Positions 9,876 to 19,212 of a stretch of DNA of 64,000 nucleotides are shown here, piece by piece. Under the pieces are notes generated by a model. That model searched no databases. It was not told the DNA's origin and saw only the letters and a list, made by a program, of their open reading frames with translations. Source of the DNA: Schizochytrium sp. CCTCC M209059 (Eukaryota; Sar; Bigyra; Thraustochytrida; Thraustochytriidae); the NCBI GenBank assembly GCA_000818945.1, contig KN805468.1, positions 1-64,000 of the forward strand, written 5' to 3'. The position numbers and the translations under genes were made by a program. How positions within the stretch are numbered: the stretch's first letter is position 1; every line of letters begins with the position of its first letter.

Positions 9876-10598
9876 TTCTCAAAGAGGATCAGACTGCTGT
9901 TGACTGTCGTGTGACAATTAGCTTCGAACCCCATGTTGCTTAGTAGGCCTATGTTGTACCCCCTTATTTCTCTTATTCTTCCTGCTATTCTTTCTTGTTG
10001 AGCGCCCCAAAATTCGATGATATTTTCCGTGGGACATTTTGCCGTCTTGACAACCCATTGTCGCAGGCAGCACAGCTCCATCTCTTCCTATGTGCTTCCC
10101 TTTGAAAACAGATGAGGACATGCCAATTTATCTGATGACAACCAAGCGACATCGCATGGTGATATGCACGCGATTTGCACCTCACAGAGACGGGCATTCT
10201 TTGCTTTGCTTTGCTTTGCTTTGCTCTGCTTTTTGATTGAAAACTAGTCTCATCGCAGACACATTTATTGTTTGCGGCATTATGCATGCACGCATTCCAA
10301 AGCCAGAATAAGGCCTTTCTTTGAGATCATCACAGTGATCAACGGCGCCTTCTTGAATAAGTTCCCCGCGTTCCCCACGTTGTCCTCCTAATCGTCGCGA
10401 CCTAACGACCGCTTGCTTGCAAGCAACAAGCAAACCGCCTGCTGTCTGCGCAGTCTGGTGCAGTCTGCGCGTAACCTCGAAAGGTCGCGGCCCGCGCGGA
10501 GGTCAGACGGAGAACGTTGTGTCTGCACCACTCGCCGTCGCCAGACCCCTTGCGCGCGAGCCGTACGCAAAGACACAAAGTCGCGTAGAACTTGAACC
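9876..10598. other. Intergenic with (CTTTG)n
   Basis: Holds a CTTTG pentanucleotide run at about 10200-10226. No gene is seen. The last part is the promoter and leader of the MCM4 gene. Confidence 0.5.
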
Positions 10599-13500
10599 AT
10601 GGCGGACCCCGAGCAAGACAACCACGACGACCAGGAGATCGAACAGGGTCAGCAGGCACGCGCGCCAGCGGCTGCTTCGTCAAGCGTTGAGCCGCAAGAC
10701 GCGCAGGCGCAACGGCGCCACATTACCGATACCCTCGTGAGCTCAGACTCACTCCAAGACGATGATTTTGACATGGACGAGGATGACCACAATGACGAGG
10801 GCAATGACTCACAGCCGGCTCCAAGGTCACGTCGCATCACCGACACCGTCATCGAATCCGAGGATCAAGATAACACGCAAGATAACGACAATCTTCCCAC
10901 AAGTCCAGCGCCGCAGCGTGAGATGCTTGATCTCGATGCGGTCATGAACGACGGGGCCTCCGTAAACCCGGCGGACTCGCCCATTGATCCACTCGACTCC
11001 CCTCAGCGGGGACGACGCCCGGCGCTTCCCCGTGGCGACCTCGCAGACGTCGCACCGCGCCGTGCCCTCATGCCCGCAAGTCTGACGTCTTCCCCCTCCC
11101 CGCCAGGATCACCCTCGGGCGCTTCATCGCTACCACATTCACCTCGCCGAAACGCCGGAAACGAGCGTGGCCATCGCCGTAGGAACGACAGTCTAGAGGA
11201 CGACGAAATGGACCGAGGCGAAGCCAACAATCCCGTCGATGACCGCGCCAATCACGTGGTCGCCCAGGTAGCACAAATGGACCTCGACGATCAAGATGGT
11301 GAGGAGGCCGTCATTTTCGGCACCACTGTCCAGGTACAAGCCGCCATTGCATCTTTCCGCAAATTCTTGGACACCTTTACAAAGTCTGACGCCGACGGAC
11401 ACGGGGAACCCTATTACCGGCGCCGCCTCACCGAGATTCACGAAACGCGCAACCTCGTCATCAACATCGACTGCGAGGACCTGTACACGTCCGACCTCGA
11501 GTTTCTCATGCTGTACAAAAAGCTCGTCCAGTACCCGAACGAGATGATTCCGGCACTCGATCTCGCCGTCTATCAGCAGTTCATCACCATGTTCCCTGAT
11601 GATCCCACTCTCGAATCCGGCGAGCGCATCCAGGTCCGAACCTTCAACTTGCACAAGCTCAGCCGCATGCGTCAGCTCGATCCAGAAGACATTGACATGA
11701 TCGTCGCCCTACGCGGCATGGTCGTCCGCGTCTCCCCGGTCATCCCAGACATGAAGACGGCCAAGTTTCGCTGTACGCTCTGTAATGCCGAGGCGGAGGC
11801 CAGCATCGACCGTGGCGTCATCGAGGAACCGACAAAGTGCCCCCACTGCACCAAATCCCACGTCATGCAACTCAACCATAATCTCTGCCTTTTTAGCGAC
11901 AAGCAAATGGTGAAACTGCAGGAAGCACCGGAGAACATCCCCGAAGGCGAGACGCCGCAAACTATTTCAATGTACGCCTACGACGGTCTCGTCGACGTCG
12001 CCAAACCGGGTGACCGCGTCGAGGTCACGGCCATCTTTCGCGCCTCTGCTGTGCGCAAGATCGCCACGCGTCGTACAACCCAGGCAATCTACAAGACCTT
12101 TCTCGACGTCCTGCATTTCCGTCCCATTCAAAAGGGCGCCAATCTGGCACATCGTGACCTCAACCTCGAAACGATCCGCGCCCGTCTCGCACGACGCGCC
12201 CAGGCTAGCCAGGGCGACCACGATGATGATAGACGCGCGCGACGCCGTCTGCACGGCAATGACGACGACGACGAGGAGGAGGACAATGACGATTTCATGG
12301 ACCGCGATGACGAAAGCAGCGATGGCGGCGACGATGGGCCCCGCGACGCGGACGGCACAGCGCTCATTGACGAGGCCGAACAAGAGGAAGTCTTTCGCGA
12401 AATGGCCGCAGACCCCGATATCTACAGCAAACTTGCACATTCCGTAGCGCCTTCCATCTGGGAGCTTGATGACATCAAAAAGGGCGTCCTGCTGCAGCTC
12501 ATGGGCGGCACGAACAAGGAGGCATCACAGCAGGCCGGCGAGGTGCGTTCTTCGCATCGTATGCGATCTCGCGGTGAGATCAACGTCTTGCTCTGCGGAG
12601 ACCCTGGTACGAGTAAGTCGCAAATTCTCGGATACGTGCACAAACTCGCCCCTCGAGGCATCTACACCTCTGGAAAGGGCAGCAGTGCTGTTGGACTTAC
12701 AGCCTACATCACCAAGGACCCCGACACCAAGGAGCACATTCTCGAAAGCGGCGCCCTCGTGCTCAGCGATCGAGGCGTGTGTTGTATTGACGAGTTTGAC
12801 AAGATGAGCGACACAACGCGTGCTATTCTGCACGAGTGCATGGAGCAACAAACCATTTCCATCGCAAAAGCCGGCATCATCGCAACCCTCAACGCGCGCA
12901 CGTCCATTCTTGCCAGTGCAAATCCCGTCGAAAGTCGCTACAATCCGCGCCTCTCCATTGTGCAAAACATCCAGCTGCCACCCACGCTGCTTTCCCGTTT
13001 CGATCTCATCTACCTTGTTCTCGACAAGCCAGATCCAAGCACGGATCGCCGCCTAGCGCGTCACCTCGTCCAGCTCTACTTCCGTAACCCCGTCGCCCGC
13101 GGAGCACTTGTCGACCGCACCACTTTGCGCGCCTACATTGCATACTGCCGACGCAAGTGCTTTCCGCAAATTAGCAATAGCGCTGTGCGTAAACTCGTCC
13201 AGGGCTATGTCGAGATGCGCCAAGCTGGCTCCTACAGCAATGGCAAAAAGACCATCTCTGCCACCCCGCGTCAGCTCGAGTCGCTCATTCGTCTCGCTGA
13301 AGCGCACGCAAAGTTGCATCTCTGCGACGTTGTCACAGAGACCAATGTCGATGAGGCCCTCCGACTCATGCATGTCGCAACGCAAACTGCGGCCGTTGAT
13401 CCTCGCACCGGCACGATTGACATGGATGCAATCACAACGGGCGTTGGTGCAACGGACCGGGCACTCAATGAGGCGCTTGGTGCCGAGCTTCTCGCGCTCA

Positions 13501-13664
13501 TCCCAGGTGAAGGTATCCGTGCTTTTGCTCTCACCAGCAAAATGAATGAACAAGCCTCCACACCCGTCACTCAGGAACAGGTCATGAAGGCTGTTCACAG
13601 TCTTGTCGACGACGGCAAGGCTCAGTTGGACCTGCGCTCAGGGCTTATTCGCCCTCAAACATAA
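10599..13664 (+). CDS. MCM4: DNA replication licensing factor MCM4
   Basis: A 1021-residue intronless subunit of the MCM2-7 replicative helicase (nucleus). The start has an ACCATGG context. A disordered, Ser/Pro- and acid-rich N-terminal tail (about 1-220) with repeated RRxITDT motifs precedes the N-terminal domain, whose C4 zinc finger runs from CTLC to CPHC (about 391-415). The AAA+ core has Walker A GDPGTSKSQ (about 666-674), Walker B CIDEFD (about 729-734) and the arginine-finger SRFD (about 799). YTSGKGSSAVGLTAYITKDP points to MCM4 rather than another subunit. A very acidic, low-complexity insertion (about 540-590) separates the N-terminal and AAA+ domains. A C-terminal winged helix follows. 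The tail is a likely kinase target. Confidence 0.95.
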   Translation: MADPEQDNHDDQEIEQGQQARAPAAASSSVEPQDAQAQRRHITDTLVSSDSLQDDDFDMDEDDHNDEGNDSQPAPRSRRITDTVIESEDQDNTQDNDNLPTSPAPQREMLDLDAVMNDGASVNPADSPIDPLDSPQRGRRPALPRGDLADVAPRRALMPASLTSSPSPPGSPSGASSLPHSPRRNAGNERGHRRRNDSLEDDEMDRGEANNPVDDRANHVVAQVAQMDLDDQDGEEAVIFGTTVQVQAAIASFRKFLDTFTKSDADGHGEPYYRRRLTEIHETRNLVINIDCEDLYTSDLEFLMLYKKLVQYPNEMIPALDLAVYQQFITMFPDDPTLESGERIQVRTFNLHKLSRMRQLDPEDIDMIVALRGMVVRVSPVIPDMKTAKFRCTLCNAEAEASIDRGVIEEPTKCPHCTKSHVMQLNHNLCLFSDKQMVKLQEAPENIPEGETPQTISMYAYDGLVDVAKPGDRVEVTAIFRASAVRKIATRRTTQAIYKTFLDVLHFRPIQKGANLAHRDLNLETIRARLARRAQASQGDHDDDRRARRRLHGNDDDDEEEDNDDFMDRDDESSDGGDDGPRDADGTALIDEAEQEEVFREMAADPDIYSKLAHSVAPSIWELDDIKKGVLLQLMGGTNKEASQQAGEVRSSHRMRSRGEINVLLCGDPGTSKSQILGYVHKLAPRGIYTSGKGSSAVGLTAYITKDPDTKEHILESGALVLSDRGVCCIDEFDKMSDTTRAILHECMEQQTISIAKAGIIATLNARTSILASANPVESRYNPRLSIVQNIQLPPTLLSRFDLIYLVLDKPDPSTDRRLARHLVQLYFRNPVARGALVDRTTLRAYIAYCRRKCFPQISNSAVRKLVQGYVEMRQAGSYSNGKKTISATPRQLESLIRLAEAHAKLHLCDVVTETNVDEALRLMHVATQTAAVDPRTGTIDMDAITTGVGATDRALNEALGAELLALIPGEGIRAFALTSKMNEQASTPVTQEQVMKAVHSLVDDGKAQLDLRSGLIRPQT

Positions 13665-14282
13665 TGGTCAGTCAGTCAGCCAGCCAGCCAGCCACCATTT
13701 CTTTTTCTACGTAACATCCCCTCTAGCTTCAACTAATATCATTCAGCTTGCTTCATACAAGTCACATTTACTCTTCCGTTTCATGTGCAGCTAGCTAGCT
13801 ATGTTTACTTTGGTTTACGGGGGGNNNNNNNNNNNNNNNNNNNNNNNNNNNGAAAGGTCTGGCGCATCAACTCCAAAGGATGGCCATGAGACCGAGAATT
13901 CTGTACATTAAGCATGACCTTACGCTCTCTCGCAATCGCATTTGGCGCTGTCTCTGTCTCTGTCTCCGTTTTGCTGCTATTGAGGTACCCTCCTTGTCGA
14001 CTCTTTTCTATCAAACCACACCACGATAAGTCCACTTGCGCGACACGTGCTGATCTTCTTTCCGCAGGCCAAAAGGGGAAGAGAAAATCAACATTTGAGA
14101 CATCAAGTCGATGCTAACCTTCTCTCAAATGCTGTTGTATGAAGACGAAAAATATTCTTCCCCCTCTTGTCAGTGCACACAAACAACAAACAGTCAGCCC
14201 CTTGCTGGCTGGCTGGCTGGCTTGGCTGGTTGGTAGCTAGCATGAGTCTGTAAGTGTATTCCGGGGGGGGGGGGGGGGGGGT
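13665..14282. other. Intergenic with assembly gap and GGCT/poly-G tracts
   Basis: Contains CAGC and GGCT tetranucleotide runs (about 13671-13695 and 14204-14232), an assembly gap and a 19-base G run at 14263-14281 ending two bases before the stop codon of the transporter gene. No gene is seen. Confidence 0.6.
13825..13851. other. Assembly gap (27 N)
   Basis: A run of N directly after GGGG, probably a scaffold join or an unresolved homopolymer. True length is unknown. Confidence 0.99.
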
Positions 14283-15203
14283 CTACTCTGGAAGGCCCTT
14301 GGCGCGTTTTGGGGCCTGCTCATAAAAGAAAGCACACACCAGGCACATGAAGAGAGACATGATGCCTTCCGCCGTGGCGTGATTGTCCCAAATGAGAATA
14401 TTCAAGCTCACCGTGATGACCTTGCACGTGTTTCCCAGGACAGTAAATGAGGTTGCGGAGACTGCAGCACGTGCCAGGAATGCAAAGTATGAAATGGCCA
14501 CGCCACACGCGCAGCTCACCAAGAGCCAAAAGTGCGAGTGAAGAGAAATCTCCATGCTCGAAAGCTTCTCAAATTCGCCCGTAAAGTACATGATGAAGAA
14601 AAGAGGGATGACAGGAAGAGCATTCGTGTAGTAGACACGTCCCCACGTTGTCATCTTCACAGTGTTGGTGATGTGCTTGATGAAAATTTGGTCAAACACA
14701 AAGATGCAGTACCAGGCCGCCACCCAAAAATAAGAGGTTGCCGTCATCGAGCCCTTCTCAAAGTAAAGATACATGAGCGCCCCCACAAGCAATCCAAAGA
14801 GGCAGACCCACGACTTGCGTGACGGTAGCTCCCGGCCCATGAGCGCCCAGTCGAGCACGGATATAATGATTGGCGTCGATGCTCGGAATGTGATAAACGT
14901 CTCAACGTTCGAATGTTGCAAAATCTTAATGTTCGCAAAGACCGTCATAAGAAAGGCGACCGGGACAATCCAGAACTTGCGCACCTTGTCAACGCTCAGA
15001 GGATCGACCTCGATGTATCGAAGGCGGCCGGCCCCCCACGTGAAGACGGCCGATGCTGCCAGCTGGCACAAGAGCACGAATCCTGGCGTCGGCATGCTGT
15101 GCACGGCCAGCTTGTTCACCAGCAGCATGCCGGCGGAGCATGCCATGTACCCGAGGACCGCATAGGCCGTCGATAGCCCGCCGCCGCCCTTGCCCTTGCG
15201 CAT
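14283..15203 (-). CDS. Nucleotide-sugar transporter, GDP-mannose-transporter-like
   Basis: A 306-residue hydrophobic protein of the drug/metabolite transporter superfamily (nucleotide-sugar and triose-phosphate translocators), with about nine or ten predicted membrane helices. YAVLGYMACSAGMLLVNK at the N-terminus and FITFRASTPIIISVLDW near 110-126 resemble GDP-mannose transporters. FTVLGNTCKVITV near 255 is a typical late-helix motif of the family. The lysine-rich start and the C-terminal KRAKG are cytosolic and may help Golgi/ER retention. It would exchange a nucleotide sugar for the nucleoside monophosphate across the Golgi membrane. The exact substrate cannot be fixed from sequence. It is transcribed divergently from LSm6. 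Confidence 0.85.
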   Translation of the reverse strand: MRKGKGGGGLSTAYAVLGYMACSAGMLLVNKLAVHSMPTPGFVLLCQLAASAVFTWGAGRLRYIEVDPLSVDKVRKFWIVPVAFLMTVFANIKILQHSNVETFITFRASTPIIISVLDWALMGRELPSRKSWVCLFGLLVGALMYLYFEKGSMTATSYFWVAAWYCIFVFDQIFIKHITNTVKMTTWGRVYYTNALPVIPLFFIMYFTGEFEKLSSMEISLHSHFWLLVSCACGVAISYFAFLARAAVSATSFTVLGNTCKVITVSLNILIWDNHATAEGIMSLFMCLVCAFFYEQAPKRAKGLPE

Positions 15204-15460
15204 CGTCGCCGCTTGAGGTCACGGAGACGCGCGCTGTCTTCGAGCGACCGCGCGGCGACCTCCTCGCAAGGTTCTCAGAAGGTTTGCTCTCTTCCCGACG
15301 CGAGCCGAGCCGAGCCGCCGAGAGGCGCCCCGCTGGCCTGCGCGGACTCCCTCGCTCCGCTCGCCCAGCCAGCCGGGTGCCGCGAGATCGAGCTATGCTC
15401 GCGCCGCTGTCTCCGGCGACGCGGTGATCGTAGTGCTCGATGAGACGAGACGAGACGGTG

Positions 15461-15501
<41 letters not shown>

Positions 15502-15751
15502 AGGCGGCGACGGTTTGCAAGTGGGCTATGCGGCGCGCACAAGTCGCGCATTCGGCGTCCCCAAGTGGCGTATAGCGCGGCGCAGCCCTTTGGCGGCGGC
15601 GCATAAGTCACTTGCGCCGCCCGCGACGGAGCTGCAGATGAGGAGGGGAAAGAAGGAAAGAAAGAACAAAACCCTTCATCGCGGTCGCGACTCGGCCGAG
15701 AAGTCCCGGCGCGAGAGCGTGCAGACGCGCTCTTTTCCCCTCGCCCGCACG
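15204..15751. other. Divergent promoter region with (AGCA)n
   Basis: Separates the transporter (minus) and LSm6 (plus) start codons. It holds about ten copies of AGCA at 15461-15501. No gene is seen. Confidence 0.6.
15461..15501. repeat. (AGCA)n microsatellite
   Basis: About ten perfect AGCA units inside a divergent promoter region. The same tetramer, or its complement CTTG, recurs across the window. Confidence 0.95.
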
Positions 15752-16164
15752 ATGGCGGAGACGGCCGCGGAGACCCCGCAGGCCAAGCGCTCGCCCTCGG
15801 ACTTTATCAAGCAGGTACGTTCGTTGCCAGCCGCGCAGAAAAAACGTGGGCGCGGCCTATCTTTGGCATCTTTTCTTGCTGCGGCGACGGCCACGGACTT
15901 TGCTGACGATACTCGCTCGCTCGCTCGCTCGCACGTGCGCGTGCACTTGGATGCCTACATGAACTCGCACAGGTTATTGGCCTTCCCGTTGTGGTCAAGC
16001 TCAACTCTGGCACCGAGTACCACGGAATCCTTAGCTGCCTCGATGGCTTCATGAACATCGCTCTCGAGCAAGCAGATGAGATTGTTGACGGCAAGAAGGA
16101 GAAGCACTACAACGAGTGCTTCTTGCGCGGAAACAACGTCCTGTACCTCAGCGCCGCATCATAA
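15752..16164 (+). CDS. LSM6: U6 snRNA-associated Sm-like protein LSm6
   Basis: Two exons: 15752-15814 and 15973-16164, giving 84 residues. The 158-bp intron has a GTACGT donor and CAG acceptor. Exon 1 ends SPSDFIKQ. Exon 2 encodes VIGLPVVVKLNSGTEYHG, CLDGFMNIALEQ (Sm1 motif) and FLRGNNVLYL (Sm2 motif), all characteristic of LSm6. The protein is a subunit of the LSm2-8 ring on U6 snRNA (splicing) and of LSm1-7 (cytoplasmic mRNA decay). Length matches the family. Confidence 0.93.
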
Positions 16165-16860
16165 AGTATAGATTAGGAAAAACAAAACAAAAAATCGAAA
16201 CCAAAGAAAACATCTCGCGTCTGCAAGCATCCTATCTCTTACCCTCTCTTCTTCACGCAAACGTATGTGGTGTGTCATCGGACCTTACAACAAAATCCCG
16301 TCCCGACCGTACCACAATTTCCCATAGAGGCCGCGGCGGAACAGCAAGAACTGCATTTCGAAACTGTCAGTGTACATTCGGATCTCAAGAAATGCTTTCA
16401 GCCAATTTGCGCACAGAGTCAACGAAACGTCCGGGCAAAACGCGCATTACTTTGCGATCTTCGTCTCGCAAGGGCCATGGTGGTCTCGAGACGTCCGCCA
16501 TTGTGATTGTGGAGGAAGAATTGCGCTTGCTGACACCTGCTCAGGTAATCATGCCCGGCAAGGCGCTCTGGAGATTCGCACGAGCGTCGATACCCTTATT
16601 GCCAAGACGGGTGGGATTCTCTCGTTCTTTGTGGGTGGCCGCGCATGCCACAGTCGCACTGCAGAGAGTAGCAACATTATTGAGGTGGATGTCGACGGCG
16701 TCATTCATTCGCTCCAAGGAGCGTCTCGGGGAGACGCCTGTCATTGTCACCTCTCGCATTTGAAAAGCAGTGCTTCAACAACTCGCTGCAAAATCGATGG
16801 CCGCGCAAGTTTCTCCCGTATCCACCAGTTTCCTTTGTCTAAGTTAGCTACCTATACCAC
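16165..16860. other. Convergent region, coding-like but unrecognised
   Basis: Lies between LSm6 and the ARF-GEF gene, which end facing each other. Plus-strand frames at 16370-16790 are long and of mixed composition (for example LIAKTGGILSFFVGG and NIIEVDVDGVIHSL) but lack an ATG in a sensible place. This may be a decayed gene, an unrecognised spliced gene or 3' UTR. Confidence 0.3.
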
Positions 16861-19171
16861 CTACACGACCTGAAGAGAAAAATTATCAAGGTCGTCGTTT
16901 ACATTTCCGTCCTCCCTGCCTCTGTACTCCTCTTGATCTTGCGAACTTCTCCGCGCCAGCACGTTCGCGCCATGATGCGCACGTTCTTGTGGCAGCTGTT
17001 GATTTTGCCTGCGGACCGCATGCACATCCTCGTTTTCGCCATCTTGCAAAACGTCTTGCCCTTGCTCATGGTGCCTCGAGCCTTGACTTTCCTCCAGGGC
17101 GCCCTGGACGTCCTCTACAACATTACCGTGTGCCGCCTGTTCGTTTAGAGCAGCAGCGCCGGTTGCTTCATGAAGAGCGTCCTCGTTTGAACGTTCTTCA
17201 GAATCCGCGACCTGAGCGACTGCAGATGCAGCCGAGGTTGACTGCACTGCTGGTGGCTGCTGGGCAGGCGGCGCCATTGCCGAGAGCGATTCCTCAATAA
17301 GTTCACGCACTCCCGGCGCTTCGGTTTCAAGAACTGCCCAAGTGACCTCCCAGGTGTTCTCGCCAGACTTTTCCGAGACCCTTTGAAAAAGCTTCTCGGC
17401 CTGCATGACCATCATGAGGTTGCGCAAGTTCTCGAGCGTGCTTTCGCGCACAGTTCCGCCCTTTGCAAGTAGCTTGCTTGTAATTGTCACTGTTCGCAAC
17501 CAAAGTGCGCCAAAATCAGAGGTCTGCCCCAGTACGCCAACATTGTGCAAAAAGGTGCGCATCAGCAAATTGATCGCGCGAATCGATTTCTGCGGCGCAG
17601 AAGTCGCGTCCTGCCTCGCCGTGTCCTCGACCAGGGGAAAGAGAATCTTGTTGAAGATTTCGGGCCAGCGGCGCTGCTCGATCCGCTCCGGAGGCGACCA
17701 TAGTGCAGACTGGAGGCTTTGCGTCGCTGCCGCAGCTACCTCGGGCCTCGGGTCTGCAAACCAATATCGAAGCTGAAGCACAAGCAACATCCAGCACTTG
17801 TCCCGATCTGGAAGCAGCGATGCGTCAGGGCCTTCCACCACGTAGCTGCCATTGAGCATTCGGTGCATTGGGCTTGTGACGAAATCGTCCATCTCAAGGC
17901 CCTCCTCACCGGAATCACCAGCATCCTTTGCCTCTGCTACCACAACGTGGCCATTCTCGGTCTCTGCAGACGGTCGCTGCTCCAGCCCGTCGGAAGCAGC
18001 ATTCAATCCTGCACTTGCAGCGCCGCTGCCGGTAGCGGCCTCGACCTGCGCCGAAGAATCGATTGATGCGCAAAAGTCTGGATCGCAAGAATATACCTGC
18101 CGGGAGATCTCGTAAATGAGCCCAACCGCTTCGGCGGCCCGGTCTCCGGGCGCCAAAGCGTCAGGATCCACGCCTGGAAGCGCTGCCCGCTCATCATTCC
18201 GAATAAAGAGACTGATTGTATCAACAATTGCATTCATGTTGATGCGGCTCACGTGTCCACTGCGCACGAGCGTGCAGATAATGTGCCAGGTCGCGTCCAC
18301 GGAGTCGCGAAAGTGCGCAAACCGGTCAAGCAATCGGCAGACGATGCGCCAATCTTGCGCGGCACTCACATTACCTGCATGGAAACGAAGAACCGTCGAG
18401 AGCCCAGAACCGATACGCGCCGCTAACGGAACGCATAGTTCATCCGAGAAATCGCCCAGCCAGCTTAATGCAGACAGCAAATGTGACATGGTCTGAGGCT
18501 TGTCCAGAACCTGCACGCTAATGCGCAAAAGATTCACGACGACGCGCTCAACCACAAAAAGAGAGCACTTGCCCGCGCGGACCACTCGTGCTGGACGGGG
18601 CCGCAATGGCGCTGGTGTGTCCCACGCTGCGGCAGCTTCGTCATCACCCTCGGGCAAGGCACCTGCATTGACGAGAACTTGACGAAAAGCACGATGCAAG
18701 AGCGGCCAAAAGGTATCGATGGACTCTTTGTTGGCCAGCCCGACCTCTGTGAGGAGCTCTACGCAAAGAATGTTATTTTGCTCAAACGAAGTGCCGTCAT
18801 CAATGTCTTCCACCCCGGCCGCCACGGCTGCCTCCGCACTTAGCGTGGCATCTTCGAGCGGGACGAGCAGAGCATCAATCAGCAAAAGCAGCGAGGGCTG
18901 CGAGAGTGACTTCGATTTGGAGAAGACAGTGTTGAGCCGGCACGCCGTGAGCGTCTCGCGCACGAGTTCTCGGCACTCCAAAAAGTGTTCGTCAATGCCA
19001 TCATCCTCGGACCAAATGAGCGAGGTGAGCGCGCTAAAAAAGCCGCCGCGCTTGGGGGCTTCTTTCACCTCTTCCTCGGCGGCCCCGACCGCAGCTCTCG
19101 CTCCGGGACCACCCGCACGTTTGGCGTCTGTTTCAACAGAGAGAGCTCGATGTCCGCGGGGACGCCCTCCT

Positions 19172-19212
<41 letters not shown>

